Shown here: positions 1 through 6,349 of the stretch, piece after piece
How the letters are laid out: every line of letters starts with the position of its first letter
How positions within the stretch are numbered: position 1 is the first letter of the stretch
Origin: JAFDVL01 sp043719385
GTDB taxonomy: Bacteria; Acidobacteriota; Blastocatellia; RBC074
Direction: 5' to 3'
Length of the DNA stretch: 15,831 bases
Assembly (NCBI GenBank): GCA_043719385.1
Contig: JAYSTY010000344.1
Location: 1 to 15,831 of the forward strand
Notes under the pieces: model-generated
Seen by the model: only the letters and a program-made list of their open reading frames with translations
What the model was told of the DNA's origin: nothing
Database searches by the model: none
Position numbers and translations under genes: made by a program

Positions 1-356
1 GTGTCGAGATGCGCCGCGAGCACTAATGATGTAGCGGTGTTTGCGCCTGGACGTTCGCCAATGACATTGCCTTCGCGGTCAATGCGAATATTTTTGAGTC
101 CAAGTTCGGTGAAGCGCTGCTTGTAATATTCAGCGCGCTTTTGTTCTTTGAAAGAAGGGGCAGGAATTTCGCACGTGCGGATTTGTTCTTCAATAGCTTT
201 GGGTTCGTAGGCGTTGATGAATTCCAAAGCGCGGCGCACTTGTGGCGCAGCCACGATTTTTGCCAGGTCATCTGATTGTGCATTGGCATTCGTAGTCAGA
301 GTAAAAACAGCGAACAGCACGAGCAGGGTTTTGAATGAATTGTTCAGTATTTTCAT
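1..356 (-). CDS. Secreted M20/M28-type metallopeptidase, N-terminal part (runs off left edge)
   Basis: The frame opens at the ATG at 356-354 and stays open for 118 codons to the window edge, so the C-terminal part is missing. Residues 1-26 form a signal peptide: a Lys near the start, a hydrophobic run LLVLFAVFTL, then ANA before Gln27. Export to the periplasm or outside is inferred. A helical N-terminal segment leads to a strand ending in LAAHLD (H116, D118). This is the HxD pattern that begins the zinc site in M20/M28 co-catalytic metallopeptidases. The other metal ligands would lie beyond the edge, so the choice between M20 and M28 is open. No clear Shine-Dalgarno is seen ahead of the ATG. 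The histidine kinase gene ends 36 bases upstream on the same strand, so they may be co-transcribed. The family call rests on one motif plus overall resemblance. Confidence 0.7.
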   Translation of the reverse strand, partial: MKILNNSFKTLLVLFAVFTLTTNANAQSDDLAKIVAAPQVRRALEFINAYEPKAIEEQIRTCEIPAPSFKEQKRAEYYKQRFTELGLKNIRIDREGNVIGERPGANTATSLVLAAHLD

Positions 357-392
357 AGAAATTACGATAAGGTGAAAGTATGAATGACCATT

Positions 393-1277
393 TTAATCAG
401 GCGCTTTATCTACAGCTTCAACCGCGTCTGATGGGACTGGCAGGCTGAAATAAAACGTACTGCCTTTATTAATTTCGCTTTCGACGCTGACGGTTCCGCC
501 GTGTAATTCAGTCAAATGCTTCACAATGGACAAACCTAAACCAGTGCCTTTTGTCCGGTCTTCTTTATTTGGATGAAGTTGCGTAAATTTATCGAAAATG
601 TTGGCAAGCGATTCGGATGGGATGCCGCAACCTGTATCTGTTACGCTGAAAACTACAAAATTCTCCTGCACGTTCGCAGTGACAGTGACGCTCCCTGCTG
701 GCGGCGTAAATTTAATGGCATTGCTGATCAAATTTGTCAGGATTTGTTCGACGCGCAAGCCATCGCAGAATACTTCAGGCAAGTCATAGCCGGTGCGGTT
801 GATGAGTTTGACTTTGGCTGCCTGGCCCAGGGATGCAAGCGGATAAATCACGGCCTCCACCATGGCACGTGGATCAAGTAATTCGCGCTGCAATTGCATC
901 ATCCCCGATTCCATTTTGGAAAGATCAAGCAAATCATTGACGAGCTGGCGCAACCTCGCTCCGCCTTCAATAATTTTTTTGATGCTCTCGGCTTGTGACT
1001 CACTGAGCGAGCCGTACACTCCCATTTCCAGATTTTCTGCCAGCCCAATCATCACCGTCATCGGGGTGCGCAATTCGTGCGTAATCATCGAAAGAAAAGT
1101 ATCTTTCATCTTGTCCAGATTACTGAGCCGGGCATTGGCCTGCATCAGGGCTTCGTTCATCGCAAAGACTTCCTGATTACTGCGGGCGAAATCTTCCTCC
1201 AATTCGGCGAGGCGACGACGTAATAAATCGCGCTCCTCACGCAACCGCTGATTGTCAGATTGCAAATCTACTGGCAT
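393..1277 (-). CDS. Soluble sensor histidine kinase
   Basis: The protein has 294 residues and no membrane segment or signal peptide, so it should be cytoplasmic. Residues 5-55 are a charged heptad-like coiled coil. A HisKA domain follows, with the phosphoacceptor in HELRTP (H67) and a long dimerisation hairpin to about residue 125. The HATPase_c domain has the N box around N182-N186, the G1 box DTGCGIP (D214), the F box FDKF and the G2 box GTGLGLS (244-250), so all ATP-binding and autophosphorylation motifs are intact. There is no PAS, GAF or receiver domain. The input signal is unknown and probably comes through a partner that binds the coiled coil. No response regulator is encoded in the window. 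The ATG lies 8 bases after the T-run of a strong stem-loop and has no evident Shine-Dalgarno, so translation or transcription of this gene may be separate from the genes upstream. The kinase family is certain; the role is not. Confidence 0.93.
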   Translation of the reverse strand: MPVDLQSDNQRLREERDLLRRRLAELEEDFARSNQEVFAMNEALMQANARLSNLDKMKDTFLSMITHELRTPMTVMIGLAENLEMGVYGSLSESQAESIKKIIEGGARLRQLVNDLLDLSKMESGMMQLQRELLDPRAMVEAVIYPLASLGQAAKVKLINRTGYDLPEVFCDGLRVEQILTNLISNAIKFTPPAGSVTVTANVQENFVVFSVTDTGCGIPSESLANIFDKFTQLHPNKEDRTKGTGLGLSIVKHLTELHGGTVSVESEINKGSTFYFSLPVPSDAVEAVDKAPD

Positions 1278-1285
1278 AGGAAAAG

Positions 1286-1366
1286 AAAAAAGACAGGATT
1301 TACAAGCTGGACAGGATTAATATTTAATATCGCCATCCTGTCAGTTTTGTAAATCCTGTCTTTTTT
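1286..1366. repeat. Long inverted repeat / terminator-like stem-loop
   Basis: The arms 1286-1305 and 1347-1366 are perfect 20-base reverse complements, with core AGACAGGATTTACAA. A second nested pair, GACAGGAT at 1310-1317 and ATCCTGTC at 1335-1342, repeats the same ACAGGAT word. The outer arms begin with A6 and end with T6, so either strand reads as a hairpin followed by a T-run. This is the form of a bidirectional intrinsic terminator. The right arm touches the last base of the stop codon of the upstream minus-strand gene. The left arm ends 8 bases before the histidine kinase ATG. The internal repetition of ACAGGAT also fits a dispersed REP/MITE-like palindrome. The structure is certain; the function is inferred. 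Confidence 0.85.
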
Positions 1367-2289
1367 TAAGCGACAATGATGTAAGTATTTAAGCCGCCAC
1401 TAATCTCGGAAAAATCTTTGGCATAGGTGACTTCCACGGGACGAAAACTTTTAATTAATTCGCCCAGCTCACCCGCCGTGACAAACCCTTCTTCAGGATG
1501 CGCAATCGCCCATTTCGGAATATGCCTGGCCTTTTCCAGAAAGCTACCGATCAGATCAAGGTAACGCCCTTTGGAACCGATACGATCACCGAATTCGCCG
1601 CGTCCCTGCTCAATTTGATTGCGCAAAGTGTCGAAGCCAGCGGCTGAACCACGAATCCAGATTTCGCGCCAGCCAGCCACCGTATCGCGTTGCGCAGCCA
1701 ATCCGTCAGGGCGCGGAAAATTCGCGTACATCAGATCAGCTTGCACTGAGGCGATGAATTTACCAGCCTCAAAATTCGTGCTGCGATTTTCTTTTTCGTT
1801 ATTGTTAACTTTATTTTGCTTGCGCCAGAGGTCTTCAAATACTTCCGAAAGCGGACGCCGCAAGGACGCGGTTGCAGGAGTAAACGAATGCACGTAATCG
1901 CCAACGCCCAGCGCGTGATAATAGGCAAGCGCCCGTTGATGCGGGTTTTCGATCTGCTGAATATTCACCCATACGTTATCGAACCACCACGCATCCATTT
2001 CACCCATCGTTTTGCCAAGCGCAGGATTATTCATTTTGCGGCGCGGCACATAGGCATTGTCCAGAATATGTGCAACATCGGCTTCGCTTAAAACCTCTTG
2101 CTGATTTTCAACCAGCGCCCGCGAAGCCCACCACGCCCACTGACAAATGTCGTTGCTGAAAATTTGCTTGCCCCAGAATTTGAGATACCAGTCCAGATTG
2201 GGCTGACCGGAAAAGGGGATCGCAATGGAATTAAATTTGATTCGGCGGAGTACGCTTAGCTCGTAGCCCAGCCAGCGGCGATTTTTCAT
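1366..2289 (-). CDS. D12-class DNA adenine methylase-like protein with degenerate catalytic motif
   Basis: The protein has 307 residues and no signal or membrane segment. Its layout recalls D12-class (Dam-like) N6-adenine methyltransferases. A short N-terminal segment precedes a motif-I-like IAIPFSG (22-28), where the family has a PF-x-G SAM-binding loop. Next come WYLK and SND (45-47), like the acidic residue after strand 2. A central insert of variable character follows (about 60-180), then ADLMYANFPRP (184-194). In active enzymes this last site is the DPPY tetrapeptide that holds the target adenine, and here it reads NFPR. The C-terminus (SEISGGLNTYIIVA) resembles the last strands of the fold. 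The likely meaning is a catalytically dead or repurposed methylase fold, or a distinct family that resembles it by chance. It lies 25 bases after the HD-GYP gene. No good Shine-Dalgarno is visible. Confidence 0.45.
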   Translation of the reverse strand: MKNRRWLGYELSVLRRIKFNSIAIPFSGQPNLDWYLKFWGKQIFSNDICQWAWWASRALVENQQEVLSEADVAHILDNAYVPRRKMNNPALGKTMGEMDAWWFDNVWVNIQQIENPHQRALAYYHALGVGDYVHSFTPATASLRRPLSEVFEDLWRKQNKVNNNEKENRSTNFEAGKFIASVQADLMYANFPRPDGLAAQRDTVAGWREIWIRGSAAGFDTLRNQIEQGRGEFGDRIGSKGRYLDLIGSFLEKARHIPKWAIAHPEEGFVTAGELGELIKSFRPVEVTYAKDFSEISGGLNTYIIVA

Positions 2290-2314
2290 AGTGATTAATA
2301 ATTGATGGTGAGTG

Positions 2315-2929
2315 TCAGCGTTGATTGTTCATTAAATCGAGGAAAGCTTTGACCACCTGGGGATCGAATTCGATGCCGGCATTATCGGCAATCATTTGTC
2401 GGGCGGTGGCTTCGTCAAATTTCTCGCGGTAGGGACGATCCGAAATCAGGGCGCTGTAGGTGTCAACGACACGAAGGATGCGTGCTCCCAATGGAATCGT
2501 TTCGCCATAAAGACCATCGGGATAGCCGCGTCCGTTCCACCATTCGTGATGCCAGCGAATGAGCAGCTGCGACTGGCGTGATAATTCACGTTGCGCAGAG
2601 GCTTGTTCCCCTAAAATCGGATGTCGCCACAGGTCAAATTTCTCGTCCCATGTTAATTCACCCTGCCGCGCCAGATATTCACGGTTCATTATACGCTCGC
2701 CTAAATCGTGTGCCAGGGCGGCCTGTTTGAGGGCTATTAAATCACTGTCCCGCAAGCCAAAATGATTGCCCAGCGCTTCCGCCATTCTGGCAATGAACGT
2801 CGCATGTGGGGTTGCGTATGATTCAACCTGATCTATTTCGGCGGCAAGTTCCGTCAGTTGCGCTTCCATCACCTGGCGGGCAACATTTTCGGCACTCACT
2901 TCAGCGGTTACAATGCGCTGACTCTGCAT
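2315..2929 (-). CDS. HD-GYP domain protein (putative cyclic-di-GMP phosphodiesterase)
   Basis: The protein has 204 residues, nearly all of them one HD-GYP domain. After about 35 helical residues comes H42, then the HD pair in AHDLGE (H74, D75), RHP (H103), a double His at 127-128, and the defining NGRGYPDGL loop (GYP 135-137). The IPLGARIL and VVDTYSAL-RPYR blocks of the family follow. HD-GYP enzymes cleave c-di-GMP or related cyclic dinucleotides at a di- or tri-iron site, and the visible metal ligands are present. The usual HDxGK lysine is Glu here (E78), so activity is not assured. There is no receiver or sensor domain, so input must come from partners. The ATG at 2929 has a good Shine-Dalgarno (AAGGAGA, about 8 bases upstream). 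It lies about 50 bases after the J-domain gene, in a likely operon. Confidence 0.88.
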   Translation of the reverse strand: MQSQRIVTAEVSAENVARQVMEAQLTELAAEIDQVESYATPHATFIARMAEALGNHFGLRDSDLIALKQAALAHDLGERIMNREYLARQGELTWDEKFDLWRHPILGEQASAQRELSRQSQLLIRWHHEWWNGRGYPDGLYGETIPLGARILRVVDTYSALISDRPYREKFDEATARQMIADNAGIEFDPQVVKAFLDLMNNQR

Positions 2930-2979
2930 TAAGTATTTTCTCCTTCAATCTTACTCTTCTGAATTTATTCCGGGTTTTA

Positions 2980-4725
2980 TCAACCACCGGTTCGACCAAG
3001 AATTCGTGACCAGAATCCTTGTCGTTGCGGCGGTCGCTTGCGTCCGTAATGCGTACTGACAACCTGCGTCTTTTTCAAACTCATGACTTCTTCCAGCGCA
3101 GTGACGGCGGCGCGGTCTATCGGGTCAAGTTTCAACGCGAGAATAAATTGTTGTTCGGCGCGTGAAAGCAAGCCAATCGCACGATAAAAACTGCCAAGCT
3201 GCAAATGATAAAACATGTTACTGGGTTCAAGCTCTGTCGCACGCAGCAAATGTTGTTCCGCCTGTTCACGCCGCATGGGAACTTTTTCCAACAAGGCAGC
3301 CAAATCTCCGTGATAACGAGCACAATCCGGGGCCAGCGTGACCGCGTCATTCATTAACCTGATGGCTTCTTCGTATTCGCCGCGTGAGAGATGAGTCAAA
3401 GATTTGCGATGTTTGATGTCAGCTAACGACAAATTGCGACTTCTAATCGCTTCGGCAGTCATCTTTTCCGCTTGATTTTTTTCTACTGAAGCTTTCGGTC
3501 CTTGCTTTACTGAGGTCGGAGAGGTCGGAGGAATTTTTTCAATCCGCGTGCGATACGTGGGGCGATAAGTAGATTGATACCGCTCTGTATTCGAGGAAAT
3601 TATTTCATTCAGTAAGGCATGCTCAATCGCCGTTTCATAAGACGAGCGAATCGCCATCAGAACTTCGCTGAGTGTTGCCAGCGTGATCGGATCAGCGTGA
3701 TGGTGATGGCGATCAGGATGATAAGAATTCACCAGGTTTCGATAGGCGTGTTTGACTTGATAAGGGGTCGCTCCGGCGCGTAAACCCAACACGTAATAAT
3801 CGTCTGGCGCGTCAGAAAGCAATTGCCGCATCTTCTTCACATCGCGTTTGATTTCCTGGAGGCGCTTTTTCCTAACGGTTTCGGCATCCGGCTTAATCGG
3901 CCAGGTCAGCGCTGTACTAATCTCAGGTGCTGAGGGGCGAATTGGCGGCGCAACCACTTTGGTAATAATTTTTGCTGTTTCGAGTGCTGCTGCAACAGGC
4001 GTTTCCGCCTGCCTGAATTTAACCAATCCCGCGCAATAAAGACCATACTGTTGCTGTAAGACATCCTGCTCTGATTCATCCAGCCGTCCGCTTTCAGATA
4101 ACACAACGAGATTGCGTGGTTGATAGAGGCAGCTTAACAAAAAAGAAGCGAAGGGTTGTAAACTCAGATCATCCGTGGTCGCCTGGTTGGCTGAAATCCA
4201 CGTTCCGTGATCCGCCATCATCTCCGCAAAATTTTGTGGCACGCGGGCAAATAGTGCGCCTTCCAAAATTAACGACTTTGCTTTGCAGCCAAGATTCCCA
4301 CCTGCGACTTTAGCCCCGGCAGTAAAACGATATTCGCCACCTGACCATTCACACAATGAATTAAAAATAGTTTTGACATGCTCAACCCTGAGCTTATTTA
4401 ATTCATCGCGTGTGACACAGCGATAATAGACCAGGGCTTCGCTGAACGAACGTCCCGCTGCGACTTCCTGCTGAATGCGTGCGGCTGTTTCCTCTGTCAC
4501 ACGTCCAGCTCGGATCAAAATTGCGAGAGCTGAATCCACCGCAAGATTACTGGCGGCGGCATAAACCTCACCCTCCGCAAAATAAATTATGCGTTCGGCT
4601 TTCAATTCCAGCCTGCCGTCATTCAGATACAGGCTCCCGCTCAGACCCTGTTGATTGATCCTGCCAGCTAACTCAATGAACGGAGACTCCCTGAGTGTTC
4701 CGATTGGTTTGAAATCTGAGGCCAT
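2980..4725 (-). CDS. DUF4388 (PATAN-like) - DnaJ domain - TPR fusion protein
   Basis: The protein has 581 residues, is predicted soluble, and has three parts. Residues 8-160 look like a DUF4388/PATAN N-terminus: the SGSLYLNDGRLEL and IIYFAEGEVYAA strands, then a helical ALxxxIRAGRVTE region. Residues 309-368 are a J domain with a tyrosine-rich helix I, the HPD tripeptide at 336-338 and a following His cluster (HHHH), then helix IV. An intact HPD means it could stimulate an Hsp70 ATPase. Residues 440-545 hold two or three TPR-like helix pairs (YEEAIRLMNDAVTLAP and AEQQFILALKLDP). The tail is basic. Proteins of this build occur beside signalling genes in Acidobacteria and Myxobacteria. The partner Hsp70 and the exact role are unknown. 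The ATG at 4725 has a Shine-Dalgarno (AGAGGA, about 8 bases upstream). It is the first gene of the likely four-gene minus-strand operon. Confidence 0.85.
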   Translation of the reverse strand: MASDFKPIGTLRESPFIELAGRINQQGLSGSLYLNDGRLELKAERIIYFAEGEVYAAASNLAVDSALAILIRAGRVTEETAARIQQEVAAGRSFSEALVYYRCVTRDELNKLRVEHVKTIFNSLCEWSGGEYRFTAGAKVAGGNLGCKAKSLILEGALFARVPQNFAEMMADHGTWISANQATTDDLSLQPFASFLLSCLYQPRNLVVLSESGRLDESEQDVLQQQYGLYCAGLVKFRQAETPVAAALETAKIITKVVAPPIRPSAPEISTALTWPIKPDAETVRKKRLQEIKRDVKKMRQLLSDAPDDYYVLGLRAGATPYQVKHAYRNLVNSYHPDRHHHHADPITLATLSEVLMAIRSSYETAIEHALLNEIISSNTERYQSTYRPTYRTRIEKIPPTSPTSVKQGPKASVEKNQAEKMTAEAIRSRNLSLADIKHRKSLTHLSRGEYEEAIRLMNDAVTLAPDCARYHGDLAALLEKVPMRREQAEQHLLRATELEPSNMFYHLQLGSFYRAIGLLSRAEQQFILALKLDPIDRAAVTALEEVMSLKKTQVVSTHYGRKRPPQRQGFWSRILGRTGG

Positions 4726-4955
4726 GTGCCATTCCTCTGTGGGGCAGAGTTTCCAGAAACTTAGGATTAAGAAATTAACATAGACGATTACTTGCCCAAA
4801 CTATTTTTTTAGCGGGTAAGAGTTTACAACAAAGAACGTTTGGCTGGTAGTTATTTGCATAGTGACAGGGAGATTAGTCGGGAACCTGAATTTTCAGTGT
4901 TTACCCGGATCATCGCTTGCCTCAGGCGCGACAATCCCGTAGATTATTAAATTGT
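4726..4955. other. Divergent spacer between the J-domain gene and the split tRNA
   Basis: About 230 bases with no credible protein gene. It must carry the leftward promoter of the 4725-393 gene cluster and the rightward promoter of the tRNA. On the minus strand only weak AT-rich candidates are seen (around 4780-4830), and none could be chosen with confidence. A plausible tRNA promoter is listed separately. Confidence 0.6.
4917..4945 (+). promoter_or_regulatory. Candidate sigma-70-type promoter of the tRNA-Arg gene
   Basis: TTGCCT (4917-4922) and TAGATT (4940-4945) are separated by 17 bases. The -10 box ends 10 bases before the first tRNA base, which would give a very short 5' leader, as is usual for tRNA genes. 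Both boxes match the consensus only partly, so this is a positional inference. Confidence 0.35.
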
Positions 4956-5252
4956 GCTCCCGTAGCTCAGTGGATAGAGCATCTGCCTTCAAGTAGGAGC
5001 CTGTATGGAGAATCGTAATTCGTACAGTGGAGGGTGCTGTATCGGTGAATCTCTAAGGAAGCTTGCGGGCTTTTATGACAACACCGAGGAAATCCTGTGA
5101 GTCATCACAGGCGATCCGTAGAGGCCATACGCACCCAGGCTGAAATTGCCTAAGATATGGTCCAGACCACAACTCAGTAAAATGAGCCTGGGGAAATCCA
5201 GGGTGGTAAGCTAAGCAGAGGGTCACTGGTTCGAGCCCAGTCGGGAGTACCA
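4956..5252 (+). tRNA. tRNA-Arg(UCU), split by a group I intron
   Basis: The exons are 4956-4989 (34 nt) and 5211-5252 (42 nt), and they join to a 76-nt tRNA with encoded CCA. The acceptor GCTCCCG pairs with CGGGAGT (one G-U at the end). The D stem is GCTC/GAGC, the anticodon stem TCTGC/GCAGA and the T stem ACTGG/CCAGT with loop TTCGAGC. The discriminator base is A. The joined anticodon loop is CTTCTAA, giving anticodon UCU, which reads AGA/AGG. The break falls after U34. This placement satisfies both group I rules, namely a U at the end of the 5' exon and a G at the end of the intron, and it restores a normal 7-base loop. A run of eight T follows the CCA at 5254-5261. No second copy of this tRNA can be judged from the window. 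Confidence 0.95.
4990..5210 (+). ncRNA. Self-splicing-type group I intron in tRNA-Arg(UCU)
   Basis: The 221-nt intron shows a near-complete group I core. P1: the exon end CUU pairs with GAG (4997-4999), placing U34 opposite G in the required U-G pair. P2: CTGTA 5001-5005 with TACAG 5023-5027, plus the inner GAAT/ATTC pair. P3: GGGTGC 5032-5037 with GCACCC 5131-5136, perfect. P4: TCGGTG 5042-5047 with CACCGA 5082-5087. P5: AAGC/GCTT at 5059-5072. P6: GGA/TCC, extended by CCTGTGA 5094-5100 with TCACAGG 5105-5111. P7: GGCCATA 5123-5129 with TATGGTC 5156-5162. The 3' strand of P7 lies in AAGATATGGTCC, close to the family hallmark AAGATATAGTCC. P8: AGGC/GCCT at 5137-5151. P9 region: ACCAC/GTGGT enclosing two small hairpins. 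The last base is G5210 (omega-G). It encodes no homing endonuclease. Size and placement recall the tRNA introns of cyanobacteria and proteobacteria (IC3-like); the subgroup is inferred. Confidence 0.93.
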
Positions 5253-5284
5253 ATTTTTTTTCGTTCTTATCCCCTTTTTAACCT

Positions 5285-6349
5285 ATGCGCTATATTATTC
5301 ATGGAGCCGGAGCAGTTGGCAGCCTGGTTGGTGGCTTGCTCGGAGACACTGGCGCTGAGGTTATTTTCATCGCTCGTCCAGCCCAGGCTGAAATCATCAA
5401 TCGAGCCGGGCTGACTATTCACTCGCTTTACCATCCCACCAAACACGTTACTAAAATCAAAGCTGTTACTTCTCCCCACGAAATCTGCCCGCAAGCGGAT
5501 GACGTGCTAATGCTCGCCGTCAAAAGCGCACAGACAGCGCAATGCGTCCATGATCTGCGTGAAGTTTATGCGCACAGCACACCGCTGTTCTGCCTGCAAA
5601 ATGGTATGCGAAATGAAGTCACTGCGGCGGAAAGATTTCTGCACGTTTACGGCGCGATGGTTGGTCTGTGCGTGAATTTCATTGCACCGGGAGTCGTGAC
5701 CCACACGCTCAATCGGGATTTAGTCATCGGCAGTTATCCGCTTGGCTGTGATGAAATCGCAACGAATGTCGCCCAGGATTTATCCGCTGCCGGATTCAAC
5801 GCAGTGCTTTCAGAACATGTGATCGCAGCCAAATGGGGTAAGTTGATTTTGAATTTGAGCAACGCCGTGCTGGCAATTACGGGACACCATTTACAGTTGG
5901 CGCACACCACGCCGCAAGTTAGTTTACTGATGGCGGAAGTTCAGGAAGAAGGATTGCGCGTGATCAAGGCGCTTGAAATTCCCCTGCACGAAGGCAATAA
6001 CCCGCTGGATGTTTTCGCGATCACCAAAAAATACCGTCTGATTGGCGAAAGCGCACCAAATCAGCAGGCTATTCTCGCCGCTGAAAATTTACCGACAGAA
6101 AAACGAACCTACGTTTCGACCTGGACTGACCTCAAACAACAACGCGGCGAAACTGAAGTTGGTTATCTCAACGGCGAAATAATGTTGCTGGGAGAAAAAC
6201 ACGAAGTGCCGACACCTTATAATGCGACGCTCTTTGAGGTAGTGGAACAAATGGCCGCACAAAATTTACCGCCTGGACATTTTTCCATTGATGAATTGCA
6301 AACCATGATTCAGCAGAAACAAACGGAGTTGCAGCCGCACCTTCAATAA
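5285..6349 (+). CDS. Ketopantoate reductase family protein (2-dehydropantoate 2-reductase)
   Basis: The protein has 354 residues. An N-terminal Rossmann fold opens with GAGAVG (7-12) right after the first strand and has R31 after strand 2, a position suited to NADPH. VKS (80) and NG (106-107) follow as in PanE/ApbA proteins. The second domain begins near residue 180 with KWGKLILN. By family comparison K186 of the WxKL motif is the catalytic Lys and N190 the substrate-binding Asn. The usual reaction is NADPH reduction of 2-dehydropantoate to pantoate for CoA synthesis. The family is broad and the protein is longer than typical PanE (about 300 residues), so a different 2-oxo acid is possible and no symbol is given. 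The ATG lies 32 bases after the tRNA CCA with no Shine-Dalgarno, so it may depend on read-through from the tRNA promoter. Its stop codon abuts that of the convergent adaptor gene. Confidence 0.85.
   Translation: MRYIIHGAGAVGSLVGGLLGDTGAEVIFIARPAQAEIINRAGLTIHSLYHPTKHVTKIKAVTSPHEICPQADDVLMLAVKSAQTAQCVHDLREVYAHSTPLFCLQNGMRNEVTAAERFLHVYGAMVGLCVNFIAPGVVTHTLNRDLVIGSYPLGCDEIATNVAQDLSAAGFNAVLSEHVIAAKWGKLILNLSNAVLAITGHHLQLAHTTPQVSLLMAEVQEEGLRVIKALEIPLHEGNNPLDVFAITKKYRLIGESAPNQQAILAAENLPTEKRTYVSTWTDLKQQRGETEVGYLNGEIMLLGEKHEVPTPYNATLFEVVEQMAAQNLPPGHFSIDELQTMIQQKQTELQPHLQ

Noticed and set aside
23..289. An 88-codon minus-strand open frame near the left edge
   Set aside because: It is out of frame with the peptidase gene, which has a signal peptide, an HLD motif and an open frame to the edge. 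The 88-codon frame shows no domain pattern.
393..1277. The histidine kinase as the CusS-like sensor of the copper block
   Set aside because: It has no membrane segment or periplasmic sensor, lies 5 kb beyond the end of the block among other genes, and has no paired regulator.
1286..1366. The repeated ACAGGAT words as a mini-CRISPR or tandem array
   Set aside because: The copies are in inverted, not direct, order with no equal spacers, so they form a stem-loop.
4990..5210. The insert as a homing-endonuclease gene or a protein-spliced (bulge-helix-bulge) archaeal-type intron
   Set aside because: No endonuclease motif is found in any frame. The P1-P9 pairings, the U-G splice pair and the terminal G are of group I type, and the length is far above that of archaeal tRNA introns.
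5053..5253. A 66-codon minus-strand open frame (starting MVLPTGLEPVT) over the tRNA region
   Set aside because: It lies antisense across the 3' exon and intron of the split tRNA, and its translation is a by-product of tRNA sequence. Such false peptides are a common artefact at tRNA 3' ends.
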